Assembly (NCBI RefSeq): GCF_007845645.1
Contig: NZ_VCQV01000008.1
Location: 62,001-126,000 of the forward strand
Direction: 5' to 3'
Length of the DNA stretch: 64,000 nucleotides
Source: Leekyejoonella antrihumi
Lineage (GTDB): Bacteria; Actinomycetota; Actinomycetes; Actinomycetales; Dermatophilaceae
The translations under genes were made by a program, and so were the position numbers. This document shows positions 42,756-51,336 of the stretch, piece after piece; the stretch's first letter is position 1, and every line of letters starts with the position of its first letter. The notes below the pieces were generated by a model. It saw only the letters and a list, made by a program, of their open reading frames with translations, made no database searches and was not told where the DNA came from.

Positions 42756-43124
42756 TCAGCTGAACGAGTCACCGCAGGCGCAACTGCTGCCCGCGTTGGG
42801 GTTGTCGATGGTGAAACCCTGCTTCTCGATCGTGTCGGCGAAGTCGATCTTGGCCCCGTCCAGGTAGGGAGCGCTCATCCGGTCGATGACAACCTCGACG
42901 CCGTCGAAGTCACGCACCAGATCGCCGTCGAGCGTCCGCTCGTCGAAGTAGAGCTGGTAGACGAGACCCGAGCAGCCACCGGGCTGCACGCCGACACGCA
43001 GACGCAGGTCGTCGCGGCCCTCCTGTTCCAGGAGGCTCTTGACCTTGCCGGCGGCAAGGTCGCTGAGGTCGACGTTGTGGGTCGCGACCGAGGTGTCCGT
43101 GGTGGTATTGCTGTCGACGCTCAT
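42756..43124 (-). CDS. erpA: Iron-sulfur cluster insertion protein ErpA (HesB/IscA family)
   Basis: A 122-residue A-type Fe-S carrier in the position of Rv2204c. The three ligand cysteines are Cys51 (QPGGCSG), Cys115 and Cys117 (SSCACG). LRLRVGVQPGGCSGLVYQLY is the core fold. It would hand Fe-S clusters to target proteins; the adjacent bc1 Rieske protein is one possible client. ATG 43124 has a GAAGGAAG ribosome site. About 65-130 bp upstream lie three 21-bp repeats carrying a dyad, which may control this gene. Confidence 0.93.
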   Translation of the reverse strand: MSVDSNTTTDTSVATHNVDLSDLAAGKVKSLLEQEGRDDLRLRVGVQPGGCSGLVYQLYFDERTLDGDLVRDFDGVEVVIDRMSAPYLDGAKIDFADTIEKQGFTIDNPNAGSSCACGDSFS

Positions 43125-43188
43125 GGTCTTCCTTCACTTGGCCGGTTGCGTATGGAAAGTGGGTTCAACGACGTTTAACCATCGATGT

Positions 43189-43251
43189 GACGAACTTGTT
43201 CCCGTGTACGACGAACTTGTTCCCGTGTACGACGAACTTGTTCCCGTGCAC
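43189..43251. repeat. Three tandem 21-bp units with GAAC-N2-GTTC dyad
   Basis: The unit GACGAACTTGTTCCCGTGTA plus C occurs three times head to tail; the third copy differs at one base. Each holds the perfect inverted repeat GAAC-TT-GTTC. The 21-bp period is two helical turns, placing all dyads on one face. The array lies between the glycerate kinase stop and the erpA start. Confidence 0.85.
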
Positions 43252-43253
43252 CT

Positions 43254-44402
43254 TCAGGGTACGTCCCGACGACCCGGTGGTGTCCAGGTGCCCGCCACTC
43301 GGCGCGCCAGCGCACGCAGGCCTTCCCCGAGATCGCCACTGTCATCGGCCGTGCGCCGACCGGGGGTCACCAGCGCGTAAGCACCAGAAACGCCGAGTGA
43401 CATCGTCTCCCGCCGACCGACCTGCACCTCCTGGGCCAGCACGACAACCGGCCGCGCCACCGCCGTGGCGGCGGCGGCGACCTCCTGAAGGACAGAGTGC
43501 TCGAGGACCCGCCAGTCGAAGACCTGGGTGGCCGTCACGACCAGGTCGGCGCCGGCCACCGCACCGGCCAGATCCACGGTGGCGGCCACGAGGGCCGGCC
43601 CCGCGGTCAGCTGGGCAGCCAGCAGGGCGAGCCCATAACCCAGACCACCACCGGCGCCCGCGCCGGGCTGCCGGTCCACCCGCTGGCTCTTGCCAGTGAG
43701 CAGGTCCGTCCGCTCGGGCACGATGCGGCGTGCGAGGTCGACGTACTCCCCCATCTCCTGCTCGCGTTCCTGCGCCTGCGCCCGGGTCAGGCGCAGCTCG
43801 TCGACGGCGCCGGCGCACGCTCCCTGCATCCCCAGGAGCACCGGGTCCGTGCTCACCGCCGCCGTCAGGCCGACCGTGCCCAGCCGGGCCCTGGCGGCGG
43901 GCAGGTCGGCGGCAGGGTCGGGCGTCTCTCCTGCGGCCCGTCCGGCCAGCGCGGCCACGGCACCTCGCCCACCGTCGAGCGCTGCCAGACCCCCGACGCC
44001 GATCACGATCCGGGTCGCCGCAAGGTCCAGGGCCGACGCGATCAGCTCTCCCACGCCGTAGGTGCCGAGGGGAGCCGGTAGCTCACGCCTCCCTCGCACG
44101 GAGCCGCCGGCCACCTGCGCAGACTCGAGATAGACCACCCGTTCTCTGCCGCGCTCGACAAGCAGCAGCGTGCAGGGAGCCGCGCACCCCCAGGCATCCG
44201 TGGCCGTCACCGGTTCGAGGCGACCAGGAAGACTCGCCGCCAGGGCCGAGACGAATCCCCGGTCTCCCGCCGCCAGGGGCAGAGCCTGGACCTCAACCTC
44301 AGGGTTGCGCTCGGACCACCCCTGCGACACCAGCCGGGCCACCTCGACGGAAGGCAGGTCATCGCATCGGTCCGGCACCACCAGCACTCGCATGTCCGTC
44401 AT
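43254..44402 (-). CDS. Glycerate kinase family protein (GarK/GlxK type)
   Basis: A 382-residue protein of the glycerate 2-kinase family I, in the position of Rv2205c. It begins MRVLVVPDRCDDLPSVEVAR in place of the usual IAPDSFKGSLSA. VIGVGGLAALDGGRGAVAAL and PGAGAGGGLGYGLALLAAQL are the nucleotide- and substrate-loop motifs, and DLVVTATQVFDWRVLEHSVL replaces the usual TGEGxxDxQ segment. The changes in both conserved motifs make true glycerate kinase activity uncertain. ATG 44402 or the in-frame ATG 44393 may be used. It lies upstream of erpA across the 21-bp repeats. Confidence 0.82.
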   Translation of the reverse strand: MTDMRVLVVPDRCDDLPSVEVARLVSQGWSERNPEVEVQALPLAAGDRGFVSALAASLPGRLEPVTATDAWGCAAPCTLLLVERGRERVVYLESAQVAGGSVRGRRELPAPLGTYGVGELIASALDLAATRIVIGVGGLAALDGGRGAVAALAGRAAGETPDPAADLPAARARLGTVGLTAAVSTDPVLLGMQGACAGAVDELRLTRAQAQEREQEMGEYVDLARRIVPERTDLLTGKSQRVDRQPGAGAGGGLGYGLALLAAQLTAGPALVAATVDLAGAVAGADLVVTATQVFDWRVLEHSVLQEVAAAATAVARPVVVLAQEVQVGRRETMSLGVSGAYALVTPGRRTADDSGDLGEGLRALARRVAGTWTPPGRRDVP

Positions 44403-44440
44403 TGTGTCCGCCCTGACCGGCCCGCAGCGCGCCACCCCCA

Positions 44441-45139
44441 TCAGCGCAGAAACAAAAGCCTGGCACCCACCACGAGGCAGCCGACGTCGACGGCGAGCAT
44501 CAGCGCCGCCCAGACGCCACCGCCCGGCCAGGTCATCCGGGCGAGTTGGTCGGGGTCCGAAGTGCGCCCTCGCCCTCTGTTTCGGCTGCGCTGCAGGTCG
44601 ACCACCGACCATGGCCCGGCGAGCAGCAGGAACCACGCCACGACATACGCGAAGCCGCTCTGCCAGCTCGCCGGGAGCCAGCCGGTGACAGCGACGAGGA
44701 TGGCGGCGCTGACCATCACGACCCACAGGCCGTAGAGGTTGCGGATTTGCAGGAGCAGCAGACCGAGCAGCACGAGCAGCCCCCAGAGCATGCCGATGGC
44801 GTGACCGGTGCCCAGCACCCAGGCGGCCAGCAGCCCGAGCAGCCCCGGCCCGACATACCCGGCGAAGAGGGTCGCCACCATGCCGAATCCGTGCGGCTTG
44901 CCGCGGGACACCGTCAGCCCCGAGCTGTCCGAGTGCAGCCGTATTCCGGACAGGGACCGGCCCGCGAGCAGTGCCACGAGGCCGTGGGACCCCTCGTGAA
45001 CCACGGTGACCACATGCCGCGCGAAGCGCCAGGTCGTCGACCACGCGATGACCAGCACGGCCACCAGACCGGCAGCGAGCACGATCCGGTGGTCCGCCGG
45101 AGGGGTCACCTCCACCACGCGCCGCCACCAGTCGTCCAT
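44441..45139 (-). CDS. M50B-like integral membrane metallopeptidase
   Basis: A 232-residue membrane protein with VVTVVHEGSHGLVALLAGRS (HExxH, in the first-third span) as in M50 site-2-type peptidases. About six hydrophobic spans follow, including GMVATLFAGYVGPGLLGLLA, where the family has its N-x-x-P-G region. The third zinc ligand is not obvious. RNRGRGRTSDPDQLARMTW connects to the last span. ATG 45139 is chosen; ATG 45169 would add 10 residues. Substrate unknown. Confidence 0.82.
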   Translation of the reverse strand: MDDWWRRVVEVTPPADHRIVLAAGLVAVLVIAWSTTWRFARHVVTVVHEGSHGLVALLAGRSLSGIRLHSDSSGLTVSRGKPHGFGMVATLFAGYVGPGLLGLLAAWVLGTGHAIGMLWGLLVLLGLLLLQIRNLYGLWVVMVSAAILVAVTGWLPASWQSGFAYVVAWFLLLAGPWSVVDLQRSRNRGRGRTSDPDQLARMTWPGGGVWAALMLAVDVGCLVVGARLLFLR

Positions 45140-45240
45140 GCTCGATCGAACGGGCCCGGACTCTCGCATGTTCCCCCGCGCCCCTCCGCCGAGTGGAGTG
45201 TCTGCTCTGCCGCTGCGGTAGCGTCGGAGGCGTCCGCCCG

Positions 45241-46830
45241 ATGACCGAAGGGAAGCGATGCAGCGTGGTTGATGCGATCGGCGACCAGCGCGCCAAGCGG
45301 GATCACGAGGCCGCGTCGCCTCCGAACATCGTGGTCCTTCAGGCCGATCAGCTGGCGGCCGACGCACTCGGGGCGTACGGCAACCAGGTGGTGTCCGCCC
45401 CGCACATCGACCAACTCGCCCAGTCGGGCGCGGTGTTCGACCGTGCCTACTGCAACTCGCCGTTGTGCGCTCCGTCCCGCGCTTCGATGATGACGGGGCT
45501 GCTGCCGTCACAGAACGGCTGCTACGACAACGGCGCGGACTTCCCTTCCTCCGTACCGACCTTCGCCCATCACCTGCGCGCACTGGGCTACCACACCGCT
45601 CTGGTCGGCAGGATGCACTTCATCGGCCCCGACCAGCATCACGGGTTCGAAGAGCGACTCACCACGGACGTCTACCCCGCCGATCTCGACATGGTGCCGG
45701 ACTGGAACCTGGACTCGTCACAGCGACTTCCGTGGTACCACGAGGCGGACAGTGTGTTCGCTGCCGGCGCCTGCAAGGCCACGGTGCAGCAGGATTTCGA
45801 CGACGAGGTGGGCTTTCTCGCACTGCGACACCTCAATGACCGCGCACGGGTGGACCGAGCTCTCGGACGGCGCAACCCGTTCCTCATGGTCGCCAGCTTC
45901 ATCCACCCGCACGACCCGTACGAGCCGCCGCCCGAGCACTGGGACCGATACGACAACGTCGAGATCGACGGACCCACGCACCCGGACCCTCCCACCGCTG
46001 ACAGCGATCCGCATACGCATCGGCTGCGGGCGATGAGCGGCTTCGACGCCCGACAGCCGAACGCCGCGCAGATCCTCAGGGCGCGTCGGGCGTACTACGC
46101 AGCCGTCGCATACATCGACGACCACGTAGGGCGAATCCGCGCCAGGCTCCACGAGCTCGGGATGGCTGAGAACACCGTCGTCATCCTCACCAGCGACCAC
46201 GGGGACATGCGCGGCGAGAAGGGCCTCTGGTACAAGATGTCGCCCTACGAGCAGTCTGCGCGGGTGCCGCTGATCGTCGTCGGCCCGGAGGATCGGGTTC
46301 CGCGCGGCCGCTTTGCCACACCGGTGTCGCTACTCGACCTGGCGCCCACGCTGGTGAAGCTGGCCGGCGGTGATGATCCGGGACCCTCGCTGCTGGACAT
46401 CGCCCGGCGCGAGGGGGCCGGCACGTCGGCGGCAGACCGTGACATCGTGATCGAGTACCTGGCCGAAGGCACGGTCGCACCACACGTGACCGTGGTCCGT
46501 GGGCAGTACAAGTTCGTCCGGTGTCCCGGGGACCCGGACCAGCTCTTCGACCTCGACACCGATCCGGATGAGCTGGTGAACGTTGCCGGACACCCGGAGC
46601 ACACGAGGCGGGTGGCGTTGCTGCGCAAGGATCTGGACGACCGCTACGACTTCGCGGCTCTCGAGGAGCAGGTGCGCGTCAGCCAGCGGCGCCGTCAGCT
46701 GGTGAGCCGGGCTCTCGCGACGGGCAGCGTTCGTCACTGGGACTTCGACCCCGCTCCCGAGCAGCGTTACGTGCGTGGAGACTTCTGGAGCTCGTTGGAG
46801 CGTGGCAGGATCCCGGACCTCGGCAGCTGA
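45241..46830 (+). CDS. Sulfatase family protein, choline-sulfatase type
   Basis: A 529-residue type I sulfatase/phosphodiesterase. The active-site signature LCAPSRASMMTG places Cys76 for conversion to formylglycine. PNIVVLQADQLAADALGAYG gives the first metal ligands, GRMHFIGPDQHHGFEERLTT and TSDHGDMRGEKGLWYKMSPY further metal residues. PQ- and DQL-type start and the C-terminal region (YKFVRCPGDPDQLFDLDTDP) resemble BetC, which frees choline from choline-O-sulfate for use as a carbon source or osmoprotectant. Substrate by similarity only; no betaine genes are adjacent. The start could also be GTG 45265. No signal peptide, so cytoplasmic. Confidence 0.85.
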   Translation: MTEGKRCSVVDAIGDQRAKRDHEAASPPNIVVLQADQLAADALGAYGNQVVSAPHIDQLAQSGAVFDRAYCNSPLCAPSRASMMTGLLPSQNGCYDNGADFPSSVPTFAHHLRALGYHTALVGRMHFIGPDQHHGFEERLTTDVYPADLDMVPDWNLDSSQRLPWYHEADSVFAAGACKATVQQDFDDEVGFLALRHLNDRARVDRALGRRNPFLMVASFIHPHDPYEPPPEHWDRYDNVEIDGPTHPDPPTADSDPHTHRLRAMSGFDARQPNAAQILRARRAYYAAVAYIDDHVGRIRARLHELGMAENTVVILTSDHGDMRGEKGLWYKMSPYEQSARVPLIVVGPEDRVPRGRFATPVSLLDLAPTLVKLAGGDDPGPSLLDIARREGAGTSAADRDIVIEYLAEGTVAPHVTVVRGQYKFVRCPGDPDQLFDLDTDPDELVNVAGHPEHTRRVALLRKDLDDRYDFAALEEQVRVSQRRRQLVSRALATGSVRHWDFDPAPEQRYVRGDFWSSLERGRIPDLGS

Positions 46831-46906
46831 TCGGCCGGTTGCCGGCACGTGCATGCCATAGATCCACCGGGCGGCACAGGATGGCGCGCTAGGCCCGACG
46901 CTGGGC

Positions 46907-46938
46907 TTGACCCTCACGCTGCGTCAGGGTTGCACACT
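46907..46938 (+). promoter_or_regulatory. MerR-type long-spacer promoter with operator dyad
   Basis: -35 TTGACC (46907-46912) and -10 CACACT (46933-46938) are 20 bp apart. Between them lies the dyad ACCCTCACGC-T-GCGTCAGGGT (46910-46930; 9 of 10 bases pair). An over-long spacer filled by a dyad is the hallmark of promoters activated by MerR proteins; a MerR gene is third in this operon. The -10 ends 6 nt before ATG 46945. Confidence 0.75.
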
Positions 46939-46944
46939 CTCCTC

Positions 46945-47727
46945 ATGACCACCGAAACAGCTATCGAAGTCGTCGGACTCACCAAGTCCTACAGCGACAA
47001 CGCGGTGCTTCGAGGCGTCGATCTCAGCGTCCCGGCCGGCTCGATCTTCGCCCTGCTCGGGTCCAACGGCGCGGGCAAGACCACCATCGTGCGGATCTTG
47101 TCGACCCTGCTGAAGGCCGACGATGGCACCGCCACGGTAAACGGGTGCGATGTCGCCACCAACTCGGCAGAAGTGCGCCGGTCCATCAGTCTCACCGGGC
47201 AGTTCGCTGCGGTAGACGAGATCCTGACCGGCCGGGAGAACCTCGCCCTCATCGCTCGGTTGCGCCGGCTGAAGGACCGCGAAGCCATCGCCGACGACTT
47301 GCTGGCGCAGTTCGACCTGACCGACGCGGCGAGTCGGCGGGTCGCGACGTACTCCGGCGGGATGCGCCGACGCCTCGATATCGCGATGAGCCTGATCGGA
47401 AACCCACCGGTACTCTTCCTCGACGAGCCGACCACGGGCCTCGACCCGCAGGCGCGGCTCGAGGTCTGGGCAACCGTCCGGGAGCTCGCCGGCCACGGCA
47501 CCACGGTGCTGCTCACCACGCAGTACCTCGACGAGGCCGAGCAACTCGCCGACCGGATCGCCATTCTGCACCAGGGCCGGATCATCGCTGACGGCACACT
47601 CGCTGAGCTGGGGAAGCTGCTTCCGCCCGCGAAGGTCGAGTATGTCGAGAAGCAGCCGACCCTCGAAGAGATCTTCCTCATGATCGTCGGGCACGACGAC
47701 CGCAGAGCCGTCGGGAGCAAATCATGA
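46945..47727 (+). CDS. DrrA-type ABC exporter ATP-binding protein
   Basis: A 260-residue daunorubicin-resistance-family ATPase. Walker A GSNGAGKTT, signature YSGGMRRRLDIAMSLIG (C-loop SGGM), Walker B VLFLDEPTTGLDP and switch LLTTQYLDEAEQLADRIAIL are complete. The C-terminal PPAKVEYVEKQPTLEEIFLM is the DrrA-specific tail. It energises the next gene's permease to expel a drug-like or lipid compound. ATG 46945 sits just after a MerR-type promoter; the stop overlaps the permease ATG by 4 bp. Confidence 0.93.
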   Translation: MTTETAIEVVGLTKSYSDNAVLRGVDLSVPAGSIFALLGSNGAGKTTIVRILSTLLKADDGTATVNGCDVATNSAEVRRSISLTGQFAAVDEILTGRENLALIARLRRLKDREAIADDLLAQFDLTDAASRRVATYSGGMRRRLDIAMSLIGNPPVLFLDEPTTGLDPQARLEVWATVRELAGHGTTVLLTTQYLDEAEQLADRIAILHQGRIIADGTLAELGKLLPPAKVEYVEKQPTLEEIFLMIVGHDDRRAVGSKS

Positions 47728-48485
47728 GAACCGATGTCGCCAGCAACACCATCGCCCTGCTTGGCCGGTCACTGCGGCACATCCTGCGCAGCCCAGACAC
47801 CATCATCACCACCGCCCTCACGCCGATCGCCATGCTGTCGCTGTTCGTGTACGTCCTGGGTGGCGCAATCCGCACCGGCAGTGGGAGGTACGTCGACTAC
47901 CTGCTGCCCGGGATCCTGCTGATCACCATCGCCTCCGGCATCGCCTACACCGCACTGCGCCTGTTCACCGATGTGTCGACCGGCATCTTCGAACGGCTCC
48001 AGTCGATGCCCATCGCCCGATCGGCCCTGCTTTGGGGCCATGTGCTGACCTCGCTGGTCGCGAACCTGATCTCGCTGGTGCTCGTCGTGCTCGTCGCCCT
48101 CCTGATGGGTTTCCGCTCCGGCGCCGGCCTCCTGGCCTGGCTCGCGGTCCTCGGGATCCTCGTCCTGTTCACCCTGGCGCTGACCTGGTTGGCCGTGATC
48201 CCCGGGCTGACGGCGAAGTCGGTCGACGGGGCCGGCGCGTTCTCCTATCCGCTGGTATTCCTGCCGTTCATCAGTTCGGCCTTCGTGCCCACCTCGGGCA
48301 TGCCGGGCCCGGTGCGCTGGTTCGCCGAGCACCAGCCAGTTACCTCCATCGTCAACACGATCCGAGACCTGTATGCCGAACAACCGGTCGGCAACAACGG
48401 GTGGATCGCCATCGCCTGGTGCGCCGGCACGCTGCTGGTCGCCTACACACTCGCGATGCACACCTACCACCGCAAGATCTCCTGA
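47724..48485 (+). CDS. DrrB-type ABC exporter permease
   Basis: A 253-residue ABC-2 type permease with six spans, among them TIITTALTPIAMLSLFVYVL, DYLLPGILLITIASGIAYTA, ISLVLVVLVALLMGF, WLAVLGILVLFTLALTWLAV and FSYPLVFLPFISSAFVPTSG MPGPVRWFAEHQPVT, the last being the hallmark ABC-2 segment. Paired with the DrrA-like ATPase by a 4-bp overlap. Followed 23 bp later by the MerR gene. Confidence 0.92.
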   Translation: MRTDVASNTIALLGRSLRHILRSPDTIITTALTPIAMLSLFVYVLGGAIRTGSGRYVDYLLPGILLITIASGIAYTALRLFTDVSTGIFERLQSMPIARSALLWGHVLTSLVANLISLVLVVLVALLMGFRSGAGLLAWLAVLGILVLFTLALTWLAVIPGLTAKSVDGAGAFSYPLVFLPFISSAFVPTSGMPGPVRWFAEHQPVTSIVNTIRDLYAEQPVGNNGWIAIAWCAGTLLVAYTLAMHTYHRKIS

Positions 48486-48508
48486 CACGAGACTCGGACA
48501 ATAGAGTC

Positions 48509-49288
48509 ATGCTGACCATCGGCCAACTCGCCGCGTATGCCGGCGTCACGGTGCGCGCGGTCCGGCACTACCACGCCACGGGACTGCTTCCCGAGCCGGA
48601 GCGCGACCACTCCGGGTATCGCCGGTATGACGCCACCGCGGTCGCCGATCTCATCAAGATCCGCACCCTGGCCGAAGCCGGTGTCCCGCTGTCCCGGGTC
48701 CGCGAGCTCCTTGCCGTAGACGGTGTGGAGTTCGCGGCCGCGGTCGACGACATCGACCGCCAGTTGCGGGCCGAGATCCGCCAGCGGCAACGCCATCGAG
48801 AACGCATCGTCCGTCTCGTGGCCGGCGACAGTCTCGCACTTCCCGCCGAGGCGGTCGCCTATCTGGGCCGGCTGCGCGAGCTGGGCTTCACGGACCGATT
48901 CATCGGTGGGGAACGCGATGCGTGGATCCTGGTGGCTGCCCAGCTCCCCGAACGGATGCCGCTGTACATGACGATGAAACAACAGCAACTCGACGACCCC
49001 GAGAGCCTGGCGCTGTACCGCGATCTCGCCGAGACCATCGACTGGGAGCCGACCGATCCTCGACTGCCGGCGATCGGTGACCGACTCGTCGCCCAACTCG
49101 AGGCCGCCTACCCAGCACGCTCGCAGGAGAAGTCCGACCCAACGAAAGACATGCCCGACGACCTCGCGCGGCTGCTCGACGAACTCTTCCTCGAACTGGT
49201 GCCCGCCGCGCCCCGCTTCCTGGAACTCCTCCGGGAACGCGGTTGGACCGGGTGGACCAACTTCAAGCGCTCCGCCCGAACCCCCTGA
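48509..49288 (+). CDS. MerR-family regulator of the DrrAB-type exporter
   Basis: 259 residues. The N-terminal winged helix MLTIGQLAAYAGVTVRAVRH YHATGLLPEPERDHSGYRRY is classic MerR, followed by a dimerisation helix (~75-110) and a ~150-residue effector domain I do not recognise (RLRELGFTDRFIGGERDAWI, WEPTDPRLPAIGDRLVAQLE). No cysteine metal site, so an organic ligand is expected, as in TipA/BmrR relatives. It most likely binds the dyad in the exporter promoter 1.6 kb upstream and activates the operon, itself included. GACAAT 6 nt before ATG 48509 may give a second, leaderless transcript. Confidence 0.9.
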   Translation: MLTIGQLAAYAGVTVRAVRHYHATGLLPEPERDHSGYRRYDATAVADLIKIRTLAEAGVPLSRVRELLAVDGVEFAAAVDDIDRQLRAEIRQRQRHRERIVRLVAGDSLALPAEAVAYLGRLRELGFTDRFIGGERDAWILVAAQLPERMPLYMTMKQQQLDDPESLALYRDLAETIDWEPTDPRLPAIGDRLVAQLEAAYPARSQEKSDPTKDMPDDLARLLDELFLELVPAAPRFLELLRERGWTGWTNFKRSARTP

Positions 49289-49315
49289 CTGCTGCTCGAT
49301 CAAGGTGGGATGGGG

Positions 49316-50284
49316 TCAGTGACCCCGCACCGTATCCAGCCAGAGGCGGGTGTAACGAGGGCCGTCCACGTCGAGCGCGACCCGCACGATGCTCTCCGAT
49401 CGGCCATGCGGGTCGTGGGCATGGTCGCCCGACCAGTCACGCCGGTCCACGATGGTGCGGCCGCGCGACCAGGCGCCGGCGAGCTCTACCCGCATCGGTA
49501 GGTCGCTGCAGGTCACCCCCTCCGGGTCGATGACGGCGCAGACCGCGCCCGCATCGCCGATCGTCGCCGACGCCCGCTCGAACCGGTCGCACTGGAACGC
49601 GATCAGGCGCCCGGCAAGCTCTCCACTGCCGTGCCCGCCCTCGGCGATCAGTGCCTCCGCCTGCTGCCGAGTCACGACGGGGTCATAGAAGACGTCGAGC
49701 CCGTACATCGTGACGGGTATGCCGAGCTCCGCCGCGGCGGCGAGCGTGATCGCCGTGGCCTCCGGATCGTGAAAGACGTTGAACTCCGCAGACGCCGTGG
49801 CATTGCCCGTGTCCGCCGCCCCGCCCATGAAGACGATCTGCGAGATCCCCTTGGCAACATCGGGGTAGGTGCGCAGAAGCAGCGCGATATTAGTCATCGG
49901 CGCGGTGGGTGCAATGGTCACGCGCTCGCCACGTGACATCGCGTCGCGGAGCACGTCGCGCATCAGTTCGACCGAATGGCGAGAGTCCGGCGTCCGGGCC
50001 GACTGCGGCCAGTCCAGGTCACCCATACCGTCCTCACCGTGGACATGCCGTGCGTCCACTGGCGCCTCGAGCAGCGGGCGCCCGGCTCCGCGGCCAACCG
50101 GGATGTCCAGTCGTCCGACGGCGTCCAGCACGGTGAGCGTGTTGCTGACAACGCTGTCCACGTCCGTGTTGCCACCGACACACGACACCGCGCGAAGGTC
50201 GAGCGCGGGATGCCGAGCCGCCAGCAGGAGGGCACAGGCGTCATCGACGCCGGTGTCGACGTCCATGATGAGCGGGGTGCTCAT
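49316..50284 (-). CDS. Inosine-uridine-preferring nucleoside hydrolase family protein
   Basis: A 322-residue nucleoside hydrolase that would split nucleosides into base and ribose. MDVDTGVDDACALLLAARHP is the N-terminal calcium site, ITIAPTAPMTNIALLL variant (VTIAPTAPMTNIALLLRTYP) a central block, and ASAEFNVFHDPEATAITLAA the substrate and metal site. Convergent with the MerR gene, 28 bp apart. Its ATG overlaps the upstream stop by 4 bp. Confidence 0.93.
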   Translation of the reverse strand: MSTPLIMDVDTGVDDACALLLAARHPALDLRAVSCVGGNTDVDSVVSNTLTVLDAVGRLDIPVGRGAGRPLLEAPVDARHVHGEDGMGDLDWPQSARTPDSRHSVELMRDVLRDAMSRGERVTIAPTAPMTNIALLLRTYPDVAKGISQIVFMGGAADTGNATASAEFNVFHDPEATAITLAAAAELGIPVTMYGLDVFYDPVVTRQQAEALIAEGGHGSGELAGRLIAFQCDRFERASATIGDAGAVCAVIDPEGVTCSDLPMRVELAGAWSRGRTIVDRRDWSGDHAHDPHGRSESIVRVALDVDGPRYTRLWLDTVRGH

Positions 50285-51336
50285 GCTCGAACCATCCCGT
50301 TCGCGTCGATCGCCGGGTTGTGTGCAGGGCTGACCCGCTCGCCCTCGCTGGGCGGCCCGGGTGGCGTGCCCTCACCGAACGGGCTGCCGCCGAGCTCCTC
50401 ACGACTGTGTGGCCTGGTCCACCCGGACAGGTCCGGTCCCCGTGGCACGATGCCGGTAGGGTTCACGTCCTTGTGCACGACGTAGTAGTGCCGCTTGATG
50501 TGCGCAAAGTCGGTGGTATCGCCAAACCCCGGTGTCTGGAACAGGTCTCGCGCGTAGGCCCAGAGAACCGGCAGCTCCGAGAGCTTCTGGCGGTTGCACT
50601 TGAAGTGGCCGTGGTAGACCGCGTCGAACCGGGCCAGCGTGGTGAAGAGTCGCACGTCCGCCTCGGTGATGTGTTCGCCCACCAGGTAGCGCCGGCCGGC
50701 CAACCGCTCCTCCAACCAGTCGAGCGCGACGAACAACCTGTCATACGAAGCCTCGTAGGCGTCCTGCGTGCCCGCGAACCCACATCGATAGACGCCGTTG
50801 TTCACCTCGGTGTAGATGCGGTGCATCACCTCGTCCATCTCGTCCCGCAACTGCGCCGGGTAGAGGTCCGGCGCGCCGTCGCGGTGGTAGTCGGTCCACT
50901 GGGTGCTGAGATCGAGGGTGATCTGGGCGAAGTCGTTGGTGACCACTTTGCCGCTCGGCACGTCCACGATTGCCGGCACCGTGATGCCCAGCGGGTAGCC
51001 GAGCTCGCGCGCCTCATAGGCGTCCTTGATGCGGGGAATGCGCAGCACCGGATCGACACCACCGGGGTCGAGGTCGAACGTCCAGCTGTTCGCATCGTGG
51101 GTCGGGCCGCAGATGCCCATCGAGAGGGCAGCTTCGAGGCCGAGCAGTCTGCGCACAATGATCGCGCGGTTCGCCCAGGGGCAGGCCCGGGCGACGACCA
51201 GTCGGTATCGCCCGGGCTCGACGGGCCACCCCTCGTCGCCGTCACGGGTGATGCGCGAGGTGAGGTAGCGGGTGTCGCGCTCGTAGCTCGACGCGACGTA
51301 ATCGCTTTCCCTATCCGTAAGGTGCTCGTCACTCAT
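50281..51336 (-). CDS. Xi-class glutathione S-transferase-like protein (glutathionyl-hydroquinone reductase type)
   Basis: A 351-residue ECM4/YqjG-type protein. ARACPWANRAIIVRRLLGLE carries the catalytic Cys of the CPWA motif (~52). DFDAVYHGHFKCN variant (RFDAVYHGHFKCNRQKLSEL) and YARDLFQTPGFGDTTDFAHI are family blocks with the conserved Tyr residues. In glutathione users it reduces glutathionyl-quinones; mycothiol is the likelier thiol here, which is an inference. It overlaps the M20 peptidase gene by 8 bp upstream and the nucleoside hydrolase by 4 bp. Confidence 0.9.
   Translation of the reverse strand: MSDEHLTDRESDYVASSYERDTRYLTSRITRDGDEGWPVEPGRYRLVVARACPWANRAIIVRRLLGLEAALSMGICGPTHDANSWTFDLDPGGVDPVLRIPRIKDAYEARELGYPLGITVPAIVDVPSGKVVTNDFAQITLDLSTQWTDYHRDGAPDLYPAQLRDEMDEVMHRIYTEVNNGVYRCGFAGTQDAYEASYDRLFVALDWLEERLAGRRYLVGEHITEADVRLFTTLARFDAVYHGHFKCNRQKLSELPVLWAYARDLFQTPGFGDTTDFAHIKRHYYVVHKDVNPTGIVPRGPDLSGWTRPHSREELGGSPFGEGTPPGPPSEGERVSPAHNPAIDANGMVRA

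Noticed and set aside
43189-43251. CRISPR array
   Set aside because: The three units are directly contiguous with no unique spacers and no cas genes nearby.
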